This document shows positions 41,001 to 50,100 of a stretch of DNA of 64,000 nucleotides, piece after piece (position 1 is the first letter of the stretch; every line of letters begins with the position of its first letter). A program made the position numbers and the translations under genes. Below the pieces are notes generated by a model, which searched no databases, was not told where the DNA came from, and saw only the letters and a list, made by a program, of their open reading frames with translations. Location: the NCBI GenBank assembly GCA_000701945.1, contig JNKE01000017.1, positions 62,001-126,000 on the forward strand, read 5' to 3'. This DNA is from Anaerotruncus sp. MC2020 (GTDB taxonomy: Bacteria; Bacillota; Clostridia; Oscillospirales; Ruminococcaceae).

Positions 41001-42068
41001 TCACCCCACGCCGTTCTCTTCATAGCTGATGTAGTATGAGTCATCGGAACATCTGGGGAAGTAGAAGCCCTCTATCATATCGTCACGGACGTTGTAAATG
41101 ACGGTTATCTCATTGGTACCCGCGGTGAGGGTCTGGTAGATGATGCCGTCCTTTGCGGAGTATGAGGGCTTTATCCACACGCCGTACTGATTGAGGAAGA
41201 GGTCGCAGACCTTGCAGCCGCCTACTACGGCATAGCCCTGACTTGTGAAGACGTCCTCGAAGCCGTAATGGGCGAGCCAGTAGGGGATGAGCGGGTTCTC
41301 GGAGCCGGAGTTCTCGGTGATGACGTCGCGGTAGGTCTCGTACTTGTCGATGATACCGTTCAGAATGGAAGCACCGCGGTCTATTCTCACAGGGTCGGCG
41401 AGGTTGCCGTACCATGTGGCGAGCGAAGGCTCCTCCGCGGCATGGTTGTCGAAGTGTCCGTATTCTCTTTTAACATCGTCCTTCATCTGCATTAGGGTGT
41501 AATACTGGTCGGACAAATAGGGGTAGAACTCGGAGGAATACTTGTCGAGCCTGTCGAGTCCCGCGTTCATCTCGGTGCCGCTGAGCTGCTGAGCATTATC
41601 GCTGTAGAAGCGGATATATGCGATGCTCATGTCGTTCGTCCACACGATACAGTCGAGGCAGCGCGTCTCTCTGTCGGAGTTGAGGTACTGCCACTTTTCG
41701 ACGAAGATATAGCCTCTCTTGTCGAATCTGAGGGCGTCGGTGAGCTCCTTGCCGACGGGCTGAAAAATGTAGCTCTTGTCGTTCTGACGAGCCATAGCTG
41801 TTATCATCGCAGCGGTTATCTCGCGCAGCTCGCCCGCTCCTTCGAGCATCATGGGCTGCGATGTCCTGTCGAGGAGGGACATGGGATTGAATCTCTGCTT
41901 GTCCTCCTTGAGGTACACGGCGTTGTTGTTGGAGATATCGCGTGCGATGACGGCATTTTCGGCGGTATCGTTCGGGAAGAATCGACCGATGATGTCCGCG
42001 CCGTAGAAACCGAGAGCGAGTATCAGCGCAGTCAGCGTGACGAACAGTATATTTCGTTTCACAGGCAT
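41001..42068 (-). CDS. Membrane-anchored protein of unknown function, third gene of a two-component unit
   Basis: The 355-residue protein has one N-terminal membrane segment (about 7-25) and a large external part. It overlaps the end of the kinase gene by 10 bp, so it belongs to the response regulator-kinase unit. Two C-x2-C pairs are seen, CLDC near 137-140 and CKVC near 286-289. No family is recognised. The external part ends with a beta-rich region (FEDVFTSQGYAVVGGC and TNEITVIYNVRDD). It could be an accessory sensor, or the output of the system. Confidence 0.7.
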   Translation of the reverse strand: MPVKRNILFVTLTALILALGFYGADIIGRFFPNDTAENAVIARDISNNNAVYLKEDKQRFNPMSLLDRTSQPMMLEGAGELREITAAMITAMARQNDKSYIFQPVGKELTDALRFDKRGYIFVEKWQYLNSDRETRCLDCIVWTNDMSIAYIRFYSDNAQQLSGTEMNAGLDRLDKYSSEFYPYLSDQYYTLMQMKDDVKREYGHFDNHAAEEPSLATWYGNLADPVRIDRGASILNGIIDKYETYRDVITENSGSENPLIPYWLAHYGFEDVFTSQGYAVVGGCKVCDLFLNQYGVWIKPSYSAKDGIIYQTLTAGTNEITVIYNVRDDMIEGFYFPRCSDDSYYISYEENGVG

Positions 42069-43501
42069 TCCTCCCCGGGGATAGTGATGAATACGGTAGT
42101 GCCCTCATTTGGGCGGCTGTCTATCTCTACCTTTGCGGAGTGGAGCTCCGCGATTCGCTTGCACAGAGCGAGTCCGAGACCCGCGCCGCCCGCCTTTCGG
42201 CTTCGTGACTTATCCGCCATGAAGAACGGCTCGAACGCCTTTTTCATTACCTCGGGAGTCATACCGATACCGTGGTCGGTGATAGTGATTACGGCGTCGC
42301 CCTCGTACATCGCGGCATTGAGCACGACGTTCTCACCGTGCGGAGAAGCCTTTACGGCGTTCTCGATGATGTTGTAGAGCAGAGACTTGAACAGCTCCTC
42401 GTCGGCGGAGATAGTGATATCCTGCGAGAGGCACTCCAGCCGCACGTCATTCTTCGCAAGGAGCGGCACGAGCGCGGTCTTCGTCTCGTTTATCATGGAT
42501 TGCAGGCTGACGGGGCGCTTTTCTATTTCAGTGCCGTTCATGGCAACGATGCCCATGAGCTTGCCCGAGAGTGAGCGCAGACGCTTTGTCTCCTCGACGA
42601 TAACGCCCGCGTATTCGATACGCTCGCTGTCCTCGACGTGCTTCTTGATACGCAGTATATCGGCAAATCCGAGGATAGAGGTCAGGGGAGTTTTCATCTC
42701 GTGCGAGAGGTTGGCGATGAAGGTCTGTCTGTCCTCGGCGATTTTTTCGAGACGTGCGGCATTGGTCTGTACGGCGTCCGCCATGACGTTCATATTCTGT
42801 GCCAGCTCGCGGAATTCGAGGCTTCCGCGCTCGCGTATGCGAATGCGGTAGTTGCCGCCCGCGATAGCCTTGGTGTAGGTATTGAGCCTGCTGAGCGGGC
42901 TGAGCATGAACAGGACGGTCACGAGCAGCACGAGTGATATCGCGCCCGCGGATATGATGCTGACCTTGCGCACGAAGTCGGTCTGCTTCTTTTTCATGGC
43001 GTATATCTCGGAGATATCGACTGCCGTGACGACGAGGTAGCTCATGCCCTCGGCAGTCACAGCCGAGCCTACCGCCATCTTGTGACCGCTGTCCGTGCGG
43101 TACACAGAGGCGCTGTAGCTCGCGCCCGAGGAGTCGATATTGTCGACGAATCCGCTTTGCGTGATGTTGCTGAGCAGACCGTTCATGCCGTTCACGGCGA
43201 TGAGAGTGCCCTTGCTGTCGAATACGGCGGAATCGCGGGAGCGTCCGCTGCCGCCGACGACCTCCTCGGCGATGCGGCGAATCTCATTTGGGTTGAGAGC
43301 TATCTTATCGTCCGCGAGCTTAGCGTACACGACGGCGTTCGAGAAGGACGCCTCGAAGAATTCGTGCTCATATATCGCGTGGGTACGCTCTCTCTCGACG
43401 AGCAGACGGTGGCTGTTGTTGAGTATCGTGACGGAGATGATGTTTACCGCCGCGATTATCAGGAACAGCGAGCTCAGGAATATCTTCTGCCAGAGCTTCA
43501 T
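42059..43501 (-). CDS. Sensor histidine kinase (OmpR-type system 3)
   Basis: The 480-residue kinase has membrane segments at about 7-27 and 178-200 flanking an external dCache/PAS-like domain. A HAMP domain (about 200-255) follows. The H-box FIANLSHEMKTPLTSILGF lies near 260-278. The ATPase domain has LLYNIIENAVKAS, ITDHGIGM and AGLGLALCKRIAELH. It overlaps the regulator stop by 4 bp and the unknown third gene by 10 bp. Overall it looks like PhoR/ResE-type kinases. Confidence 0.92.
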   Translation of the reverse strand: MKLWQKIFLSSLFLIIAAVNIISVTILNNSHRLLVERERTHAIYEHEFFEASFSNAVVYAKLADDKIALNPNEIRRIAEEVVGGSGRSRDSAVFDSKGTLIAVNGMNGLLSNITQSGFVDNIDSSGASYSASVYRTDSGHKMAVGSAVTAEGMSYLVVTAVDISEIYAMKKKQTDFVRKVSIISAGAISLVLLVTVLFMLSPLSRLNTYTKAIAGGNYRIRIRERGSLEFRELAQNMNVMADAVQTNAARLEKIAEDRQTFIANLSHEMKTPLTSILGFADILRIKKHVEDSERIEYAGVIVEETKRLRSLSGKLMGIVAMNGTEIEKRPVSLQSMINETKTALVPLLAKNDVRLECLSQDITISADEELFKSLLYNIIENAVKASPHGENVVLNAAMYEGDAVITITDHGIGMTPEVMKKAFEPFFMADKSRSRKAGGAGLGLALCKRIAELHSAKVEIDSRPNEGTTVFITIPGEECL

Positions 43502-44163
43502 ACGCTGTCACGGCTTTCGAGTCTGTAGCCGAGCTTGGGGATAGTGATGAGCGAGTCCTTGAGCCCGAGCTTGCGGCGCACCTGCTGTACGTGGATATCG
43601 ACGGTGCGGCTCTCACCTCCGAACTCGAAGCCCCACACGCTCGAGAGGAGCTGCTCGCGTGAAACGGCGATATTCTGGTGCTGGAGGAAGTACACGATGA
43701 CGTCGAACTCCTTTGGCGTGAGCTGGACGTGCTCGCCACGGAGGGTAATCTCGTGTCTGTCGATGTTGACGGTGATATCGCCGTAGGTTATGGTGTCCTG
43801 CACCTTGTTGGAGCGTCTCAGCACGACGTCGATACGCGCGAGAAGCTCGAGCGCCTCGAATGGCTTGACGATGTAGTCCTCAGCGCCGAGACGGAGCCCC
43901 TTGACCTTGTCGGAGACCTCCTGCATGGCGGTGAGGAAGATGACGGGAGTACCGCAGCCCTTGATAGCCTCCATGACCTCGAAGCCGTTCATCTCGGGGA
44001 GCATGATATCGAGCAGTATGAGGTCGTAGCCGCCCTTGAGGGCTTCCTCAGCGCCCGAGCGTCCGTCATAGCGGCAGGTGCCCTTGTAGTCGACCATGGC
44101 GAGTGCGGCGGTTATCATTTTCGCGATATTTTCGTCGTCCTCAATAATAAGTATATTTATCAT
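43498..44163 (-). CDS. OmpR-family response regulator (system 3)
   Basis: The 221-residue protein begins MINILIIEDDENIAKMI. The phosphoacceptor is in LILLDIMLPEMNGFE, the Lys in DYIVKPFEALE, and the winged helix contains QLTPKEFDVIVYFLQHQ and SRTVDIHVQQVRRKLG. The start follows GTGAGGCTATAT, and a long upstream open frame is not coding. A perfect 12-bp inverted repeat lies 23-52 bp upstream and may be an operator or leader hairpin. Confidence 0.92.
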   Translation of the reverse strand: MINILIIEDDENIAKMITAALAMVDYKGTCRYDGRSGAEEALKGGYDLILLDIMLPEMNGFEVMEAIKGCGTPVIFLTAMQEVSDKVKGLRLGAEDYIVKPFEALELLARIDVVLRRSNKVQDTITYGDITVNIDRHEITLRGEHVQLTPKEFDVIVYFLQHQNIAVSREQLLSSVWGFEFGGESRTVDIHVQQVRRKLGLKDSLITIPKLGYRLESRDSV

Positions 44164-44185
44164 ATATAGCCTCACAATGTGGAAA

Positions 44186-44215
44186 TTTCGGAAAATGGCT
44201 TGACATTTTCCGAAA
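44186..44215. promoter_or_regulatory. Perfect inverted repeat upstream of response regulator 3
   Basis: TTTCGGAAAATG (44186-44197) and CATTTTCCGAAA (44204-44215) are exact complements around GCTTGA. It lies in the gap between the response regulator and the divergent C39-like gene. Confidence 0.75.
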
Positions 44216-44344
44216 AATGATGAATAATAGTAGGGACAGTCCTGCCCCGCTGATAATATTGTATCAGTCACGCGCGCAGATGTCAAAGGGAAACGCACAT
44301 TTTTTGCAAATATTTTGCATTCAACCATAGAAAGGAGGGCGGAT

Positions 44345-45253
44345 ATGAAACGGATAGCACTTGCAATGCTCGCGGCGGTTACGCTCACCTCGTGCAGTCT
44401 TGCCGAGGAGGAGCTCTCGTCCGAGCCCGACTTCGAGAGCGAGACTACCGCTGCGCAGACCTACGTATTCACAGGTCTGCCCGACATACCGACCCTCCGC
44501 ACTGAAACCGAAACAGAGCCAGTTACAGCCTCCGCAGAGCCCGCCTCCGAGGCGGAAACGGAGGCTCCCGAGGAGCAGCCGGATGAGGCGGCTCCCATAG
44601 CACAGCCGTCGGACGCTCCGCCCGAGGGCGTGACCTGCCTCGAGGTGCCGTACATCTCGCAGGACGGAGCTCCCGCGGGCTGCGAGCTCGTGTGCGCGTC
44701 GATGCTGCTCGGCTACTACGACTTCCACATTACAGCGGACGAGCTCATCAGCGAGGGCTATATCGACGTTGCGCGCGTCGACACCTATGAGGACGACGAG
44801 CGCGGCACGGTGATGTTCAGCGGCGACCCAAACAAGGAATTCATCGGCGACCCGCACACCTCCTACGGCTACGGCTGTTTCAGCGGAGCGATACGCTCCT
44901 GTCTGAGGAGATACCTCGACCGCGAGATGTTCGACGCGGTGGATATCAGCGGGATATCGCTGAAAGACCTGTGCATGGAGTACATAGACTGGGGCGAGCC
45001 CGTCATCGTATGGGCGAGCGTGGACATGGAGCCGCTCGTCGCCTCCGAAGCCAATGTATGGGAGATAGAGGATACCGACGAGACGGTGGAGTGGAAGTCG
45101 AACGAGCACTGCTATCTGCTTGTCGGCTACGACGAGGAGCACTACTGCTTCCACGACCCGCAGAGGGGCGCGTACACGCTGTATCCGCGCGATGTAGCCG
45201 AAGCTCGCTACCGTGAAATGGGCAGTCAAGCCGTAACTATCCACCCGTGGTAA
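44345..45253 (+). CDS. C39-like peptidase lipoprotein
   Basis: The 302-residue protein has a lipoprotein signal (AVTLTSCS, lipidated Cys near 17). An acidic, Thr/Pro-rich linker to about residue 95 follows, then a C39-like cysteine protease domain. VPYISQDGAPAGCELVCASM near 102-121 has the likely nucleophile Cys, and NEHCYLLVGYDEEHYCFHDP near 256-275 has the His and the Asp. This is the Peptidase_C39_2 layout found on many Gram-positive surface proteins. The start at MKRIALAM follows AAAGGAGGGCGGAT. It diverges from two-component system 3. Its substrate is unknown. Confidence 0.8.
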   Translation: MKRIALAMLAAVTLTSCSLAEEELSSEPDFESETTAAQTYVFTGLPDIPTLRTETETEPVTASAEPASEAETEAPEEQPDEAAPIAQPSDAPPEGVTCLEVPYISQDGAPAGCELVCASMLLGYYDFHITADELISEGYIDVARVDTYEDDERGTVMFSGDPNKEFIGDPHTSYGYGCFSGAIRSCLRRYLDREMFDAVDISGISLKDLCMEYIDWGEPVIVWASVDMEPLVASEANVWEIEDTDETVEWKSNEHCYLLVGYDEEHYCFHDPQRGAYTLYPRDVAEARYREMGSQAVTIHPW

Positions 45254-45255
45254 AG

Positions 45256-45364
45256 AATTGAGAATGGAGAATGGAGAATTATGGTGTCCGCTCACGCGGA
45301 CTATTTTAAATAATATCGCCGACAGGCGATACATTCATTCTCAATTCTACATTCTCCATTTTTA
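45256..45364. repeat. Inverted repeat of GAATGGAGAAT type
   Basis: AATTGAGAATGGAGAATGGA at the left and ATTCTCAATTCTACATTCTC at the right are near complements around two internal hairpins (GTCCGC-TCAC-GCGGAC and ATCGCC-GACA-GGCGAT). It looks like a small non-autonomous repeat or complex terminator between convergent genes. Confidence 0.65.
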
Positions 45365-45372
45365 TCGCAGAT

Positions 45373-46077
45373 TTATTTGTTTCTTACGAATTTGTATCCC
45401 GTCACCGCGGGGAAATACTCCGCACGCGAGCTCTCGCGCATGGACACTGACGAGCCGTCAGCGCCCGTGATGATGTGGTCAACGAGCAATACATCAAGAG
45501 CTATCAGCGCCGTCCCGAGCTTGAGGGTGGCGCTTTTGTCATTCTGCGAGGGCATGGGAGCTCCCGCCGTGTGGTTGTGCGCGATGAAAACATAGGCGGC
45601 GTTGTTGCGGAGGGCAAAGTCCGCTATCCTGCGGTTTGAGATAGACACCGCCGAGCCCGTCCCCGAGCCCATGCGCTCCGCACTGATTATGCGGAAGCGT
45701 TCGTCTGTTGCAGCGGCGATGAGCGTCTCATTGCGCATCGAACGGAGCTGTGCTGCGAAGAACCTCTTTGCAGCCTCGGCGGAATCAAGCCGTATATTGC
45801 CGCAGACCGTGACAGCGCACCTGCGGCTCAGCTGCGGGAACAGCGTGAGCAGAGCGGCGCTTGCGGTGCTGATACCGCATTCTTTTATGAGAAATTCGGG
45901 GTCGGAATCGGCTGCGCTGCGGAAGCTGCCGTAAGCCTCGGCGATTCTGTCCGCGGCGGCAGATATGTCCCGACGCTCGGAATAGCTCAGGAGGAGCAGC
46001 AGCTTCTCGCGCTCAGTCAGACTGTCGGCGCCCTCGCTCAGGCAGCGGGCACACAGCTCCTTTTTCAGCTCTTTCAC
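45373..46077 (-). CDS. RadC-type JAB-domain protein (intact metal motif)
   Basis: The 234-residue protein has the RadC helix-hairpin-helix-like N-terminus and a C-terminal JAB/MPN domain. The metal motif is IAHNHTAGAPMPSQND near 180-195, with His-x-His and the Asp. The upstream part contains SISNRRIADFALRNNAAYVF. The start is a GTG codon behind GGGAGGTGAAGCC, overlapping the previous gene's stop (GTGA). The first RadC-like gene lies directly upstream on the same strand. RadC is not essential for repair in tested bacteria, and its true role is open. Confidence 0.82.
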   Translation of the reverse strand: MKELKKELCARCLSEGADSLTEREKLLLLLSYSERRDISAAADRIAEAYGSFRSAADSDPEFLIKECGISTASAALLTLFPQLSRRCAVTVCGNIRLDSAEAAKRFFAAQLRSMRNETLIAAATDERFRIISAERMGSGTGSAVSISNRRIADFALRNNAAYVFIAHNHTAGAPMPSQNDKSATLKLGTALIALDVLLVDHIITGADGSSVSMRESSRAEYFPAVTGYKFVRNK

Positions 46078-46769
46078 GGCTTCACCTCCCTGAACGAGAA
46101 TGCGCCGCTGCGCTTCATTGAGAACGCCTTGTCCCTGCCGCAGATGACGCAGTCCTCGACGGATATGCCTATCGCGCCGAGCTTCTCGCACAGCATACAC
46201 AGAAGCGCGAAATCGCCGTCATCGGGGACGGGAGGTCTGTTAGGGTGAGATATGCCGAGGGCTATGCGCGTGCAGCCTCCGCGCAGGAGCATCGACGCGA
46301 TACGGCGGAGCTCCGACCTGCCCTCTGTGAGGCAGTGCGCGGTGAAGCTGACCTTGCCCGTTATCCCGAGTCCATCGCTGAGACAGACGATGAGGCACAG
46401 CTCGTCCGCACCCTCGCCGAAGTAGCTGAGGAAGAAGCGGCACAGGCTGTCGATGTCGGGGAGTTTGTCATACTCGGGCGCGTTCGCCTCGTAGTTTTCG
46501 CACATCACAGCGGCGAGGCGGATGAACTCGGCAGCAGACCTGCCCACGCCCTTGACTTTTGTCAGCTCGTCAACGGAGGTGTTGAGGATATTGTTGAGCG
46601 TGCCGAACTCGTTGATGAGGGCGTGTGCGAGCTCGTTCGTATTGATTCGCGGGAGGGCGTAGAACAGCATCAGCTCGAGGAGCTCGTGCTCGCATAGAGC
46701 GTCCGCGCCGTAGGTCATGAGACGCTGCCGCAGGCGCTCGCGGTGTCCGATATGAAGCTTGTCGGTCAT
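46074..46769 (-). CDS. RadC-type protein with degraded metal motif
   Basis: The 231-residue protein begins MTDKLHIGHRERLRQRLMTY and has CEHELLELMLFYALPRINTN, the classic RadC N-terminus with its helix-hairpin-helix (VKGVGRSAAEFIRL). In the C-terminal JAB domain the expected HNHPSG-type motif reads GISHPNRPPVPDDGD, so a metal His is lost. It therefore may lack hydrolase activity and act as a partner of the intact RadC protein encoded right after it. The start follows ATGGAGGTGAACAGC. The two genes overlap by 4 bp. Confidence 0.8.
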   Translation of the reverse strand: MTDKLHIGHRERLRQRLMTYGADALCEHELLELMLFYALPRINTNELAHALINEFGTLNNILNTSVDELTKVKGVGRSAAEFIRLAAVMCENYEANAPEYDKLPDIDSLCRFFLSYFGEGADELCLIVCLSDGLGITGKVSFTAHCLTEGRSELRRIASMLLRGGCTRIALGISHPNRPPVPDDGDFALLCMLCEKLGAIGISVEDCVICGRDKAFSMKRSGAFSFREVKP

Positions 46770-46862
46770 GCTGTTCACCTCCATGTTGATGTTGATACTA
46801 TTGTAGCACAAATCAGCGAAAATAGCAAGTACACCACCTGCGCGGAGGCGACTGCCGTTTTC

Positions 46863-46892
46863 TTTCGGGCGCCCAAAAGGCGCCCCTACAGA
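46863..46892. repeat. REP-like palindrome
   Basis: TTTCGGGCGCC-CAAAA-GGCGCCCCTACAG ends with the CCCCTACA signature shared with other gaps in this window. Confidence 0.75.
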
Positions 46893-47009
46893 GCAGTTCT
46901 ATGCACTATCGTGCGGAACGCGTGCATAATAGTCTCCGAAAATGATAGACGTGAGCCGCCGCTGCAAGAAAAGGTCATAAAAATGATATGATTCTGCACA
47001 TTGGTTCGG

Positions 47010-47038
47010 TTGACTTTATGAACTCTCAGTGTTATAAT
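47010..47038 (+). promoter_or_regulatory. Promoter of the double-esterase gene
   Basis: TTGACT-N17-TATAAT, 74 bp upstream of the start codon. A GGAGCTT/AAGCTCC hairpin lies in the leader near 47056-47075. The rest of the gap from 46770 has only the palindrome described above. Confidence 0.75.
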
Positions 47039-47112
47039 TAAAACAGGATATTATGGGAGCTTGCAGAAAAGCTCCGTAACGAGAGGAAAAAAACTTCTTA
47101 GGAGGGAATTCT

Positions 47113-50100
47113 ATGGGATATAAAAAGCTCGTCAGCGCTCTGACCTCTGCGGTGGTATCGCTTTCCACATTCGCGGGTCTCGGAGCAGGACTGACAAACA
47201 CCCCTATCACAGCAAACGCGGCTTCTGCAAACTGGAAGTTCGACTTCGGCGGAGGCGGCGCAGCGGGAGGCTATACGGGAGTATCCGCCTCTGACGGCTA
47301 CAATTCGGGACGCGGCTACGGCTTCGCCCAGACAGGCAACGTCAGCAACGTCAGCGCAGGCGGAAGCGGCGCGGGCGCAGACGCGGTCAAGTTCAACAAC
47401 TACGGCACGGGCAACACGTTCAACGTCGACCTGCCGAAGGGACTGTACGAGATAAAGGTCATGACGGGAAATGCTCCGAGAACGACAATCCGTATCGAGG
47501 GTATGGTGCAGATGATGAACCTCACGGGCAACAACGCCGTCGAGACGATACGCATACCCGTCACGGACGGACAGCTCAACGTGCAGGCAATCGAGGGCAT
47601 GAGCAAGCGCGAGCAGTCCATAGCGGCTATGGAGATAACGCAGATAAACACCACGGGCGAGATGAAGCCGACCATATGGATATGCGGCGACTCGACCGTT
47701 GCCAACTACTACAACTGCGCGGACACGTCACAGCACGGCTGGGGACAGTTCCTCGGAAATTACGTAGATACCGACTACTGGGAGATACGCAATCAGGCGA
47801 CCAGCGGTCAGTACGCGAAGGGCTTCTACGACGGCGGACAGTTCGCTCCTATTGAATATTACGGCAAAGCTGGCGACATCTACATCATTTCTATCGGCAT
47901 CAACGACACCAACTACTCCAACAAGGACGAGTACCGCGAGGTAGTCACCAAAATGGTGCAGAAAGCCAAGGCTAAGGGAATGACCGTCCTGCTCGTCAAG
48001 CAGCAGGGACGCCGCGGAGACCTCCAGCGCTCACCGCTCCTGCCCGGACGCTGGTTCGGCGGAGAGCTCGACACTGTCGGAGCTAATGAGAACGTTGAGG
48101 TGCTCGACCTCTTTACTCCGTGGCAGAATTTCGGTCTGTCCGTGGGTTTCGACGGCATGGCTTCGTACTATGCGATACAGGCTAACGGCTCGAACGACGA
48201 CCTCCACCAGAGCAAGAAGGGCGCCATGAAGATAGCGGAGATAATGTCCACGCTGTACGATTTCAGCGGCTCATCGGCTGCGGAGATGAAGGAGGGCGTT
48301 TACTACTCCTTCAAGAACGTCAACAGCGGTATGTATCTCACTGCCGACGAGCAGAATATGGACGTTGTACAGAAGAGCATGAGCGACCCGTCACGCGAGT
48401 ATTCGTGGTGGCTGCGCTCGACGGGCGACGGCTACTATGCAGTCAATTCGGGCATAACAGTCATGGACGCGGAGTATCTCCTCAACGTCAGGGACGGCAG
48501 CGGCACCAACGGTCAGAACGTGGAGCTCGGAGTATACGGCAGCGGACCTGTGATCGACCAGCTTCCCGCTTACACTGACAGCCAGCAGTTCAAGTTCAAG
48601 CGCAACTCAGACGGCTCGTACACGATGCTGACAAAGGTATCGAACGACAAGTCCGCAGTCGAGGTAGGAAGCGCATCCAAGAGCGAGGGCGCCAACGTAC
48701 AGCAGTGGGAAACAAACGGTCACGACTGCCAGAAGTGGGTGATAGAGCCTATAAATCTCCCGATAAACGGCAGGCTCGTAAACGACCTCATCATAATTGA
48801 CAGCGAGAACGCCGAGGCCTGGGGCATACAGTACGACCAGTCGATAACAAAGCCCTTCGGCGACAGAGATTTCACGATAGAGAGCCTCCCGTCCGTGCTC
48901 AGCGGCAGCGAGGGCATAAGGACAGCCTGCAACTCCAAGAATGCGACAGGCGACGAGGCGAAGTTCAAGGTCAGCAAGGACGCGACGGTATACATCGCGC
49001 TCGATAACAGAGTGACAGCTCCCACATGGATGAGCTCCTACAGCAGGACGGGCGATTCCTTCACCTGCAACGGTGAGCAGTTCTTCCTCTATGCGAAGGA
49101 TTTCGCAGCGGGCGAGCAGGTCGTGCTCGGCTCCAACGGCACCAACTACAACTGCATGAATTATGCGGTATTCGTCAAGGAGAAGCCTGCCGAGACAACC
49201 ACTACCACTACCGAAACAACGGCGACAACAACAACTACTACGACTGCAACAACTACAGCGACCACGACCGAGGCTGACGATACCACTACAAAGAGCGCAG
49301 CCAAAATAGTCATGGGTGACGCTAACTGCGACGGCAAGTTCTCCATCGCGGACGCCGTAGCGATTCTCCAGTCCATAGCCAACAGAGACAAGTTCGAGCT
49401 GACTCAGCAGGGCAAGATAAACGGCGATGTTGACGGCGAGGAGGGCATCACTGCAAGAGATGCGTTCTTCCTCCAGCAGGTCGACGCGGGAGTAAAGCAG
49501 CTTCCCGACCCGCCCGAGGAGCAGACAACGCAGGCTCCCGAGACGACAACGACGACAACTACAACTACGACAACCACTACTACGACCGAGTCCACCACTA
49601 CGACAACAACGACCACCGCTCAGACGCGATACTTCGCGGTAGACCAGCAGTGGGACGACGGCTGGGCAGAGAGCGACCATACAGGCTTCACCAAGACTGA
49701 GGCTGCAATGGGCAGCTCGCAGAATATCGGCTATGTGAATCTCAACAACGTTGTCGGAAGCAGCCTCACCTTCAGCGTGAAGGCTCCTTCGGACGGCAAC
49801 TACATGACGTATATCCGCTATGCGAACGGCACGACAGTTGACCGCAAGACCAACGTTTTCGTCAACGGCAATACGCAGACCTACTGGCTCCAGTCCTTCC
49901 CGGGCACCGATTCGTGGGATACATGGAAGGGCATCGGACTGGTACTGCCGCTCAAGGCGGGCGACAACACGATAAAGTTCGAGTCTGCGACAAGCGACGG
50001 CGGTCCGAACTTCGACTGCGTGGATATAATCCCTACAGATGAGCCTATCGCTGAGGTGTACGACCCGAATGCGGGTCAGCAGACAGTAGACGGCAATAAG

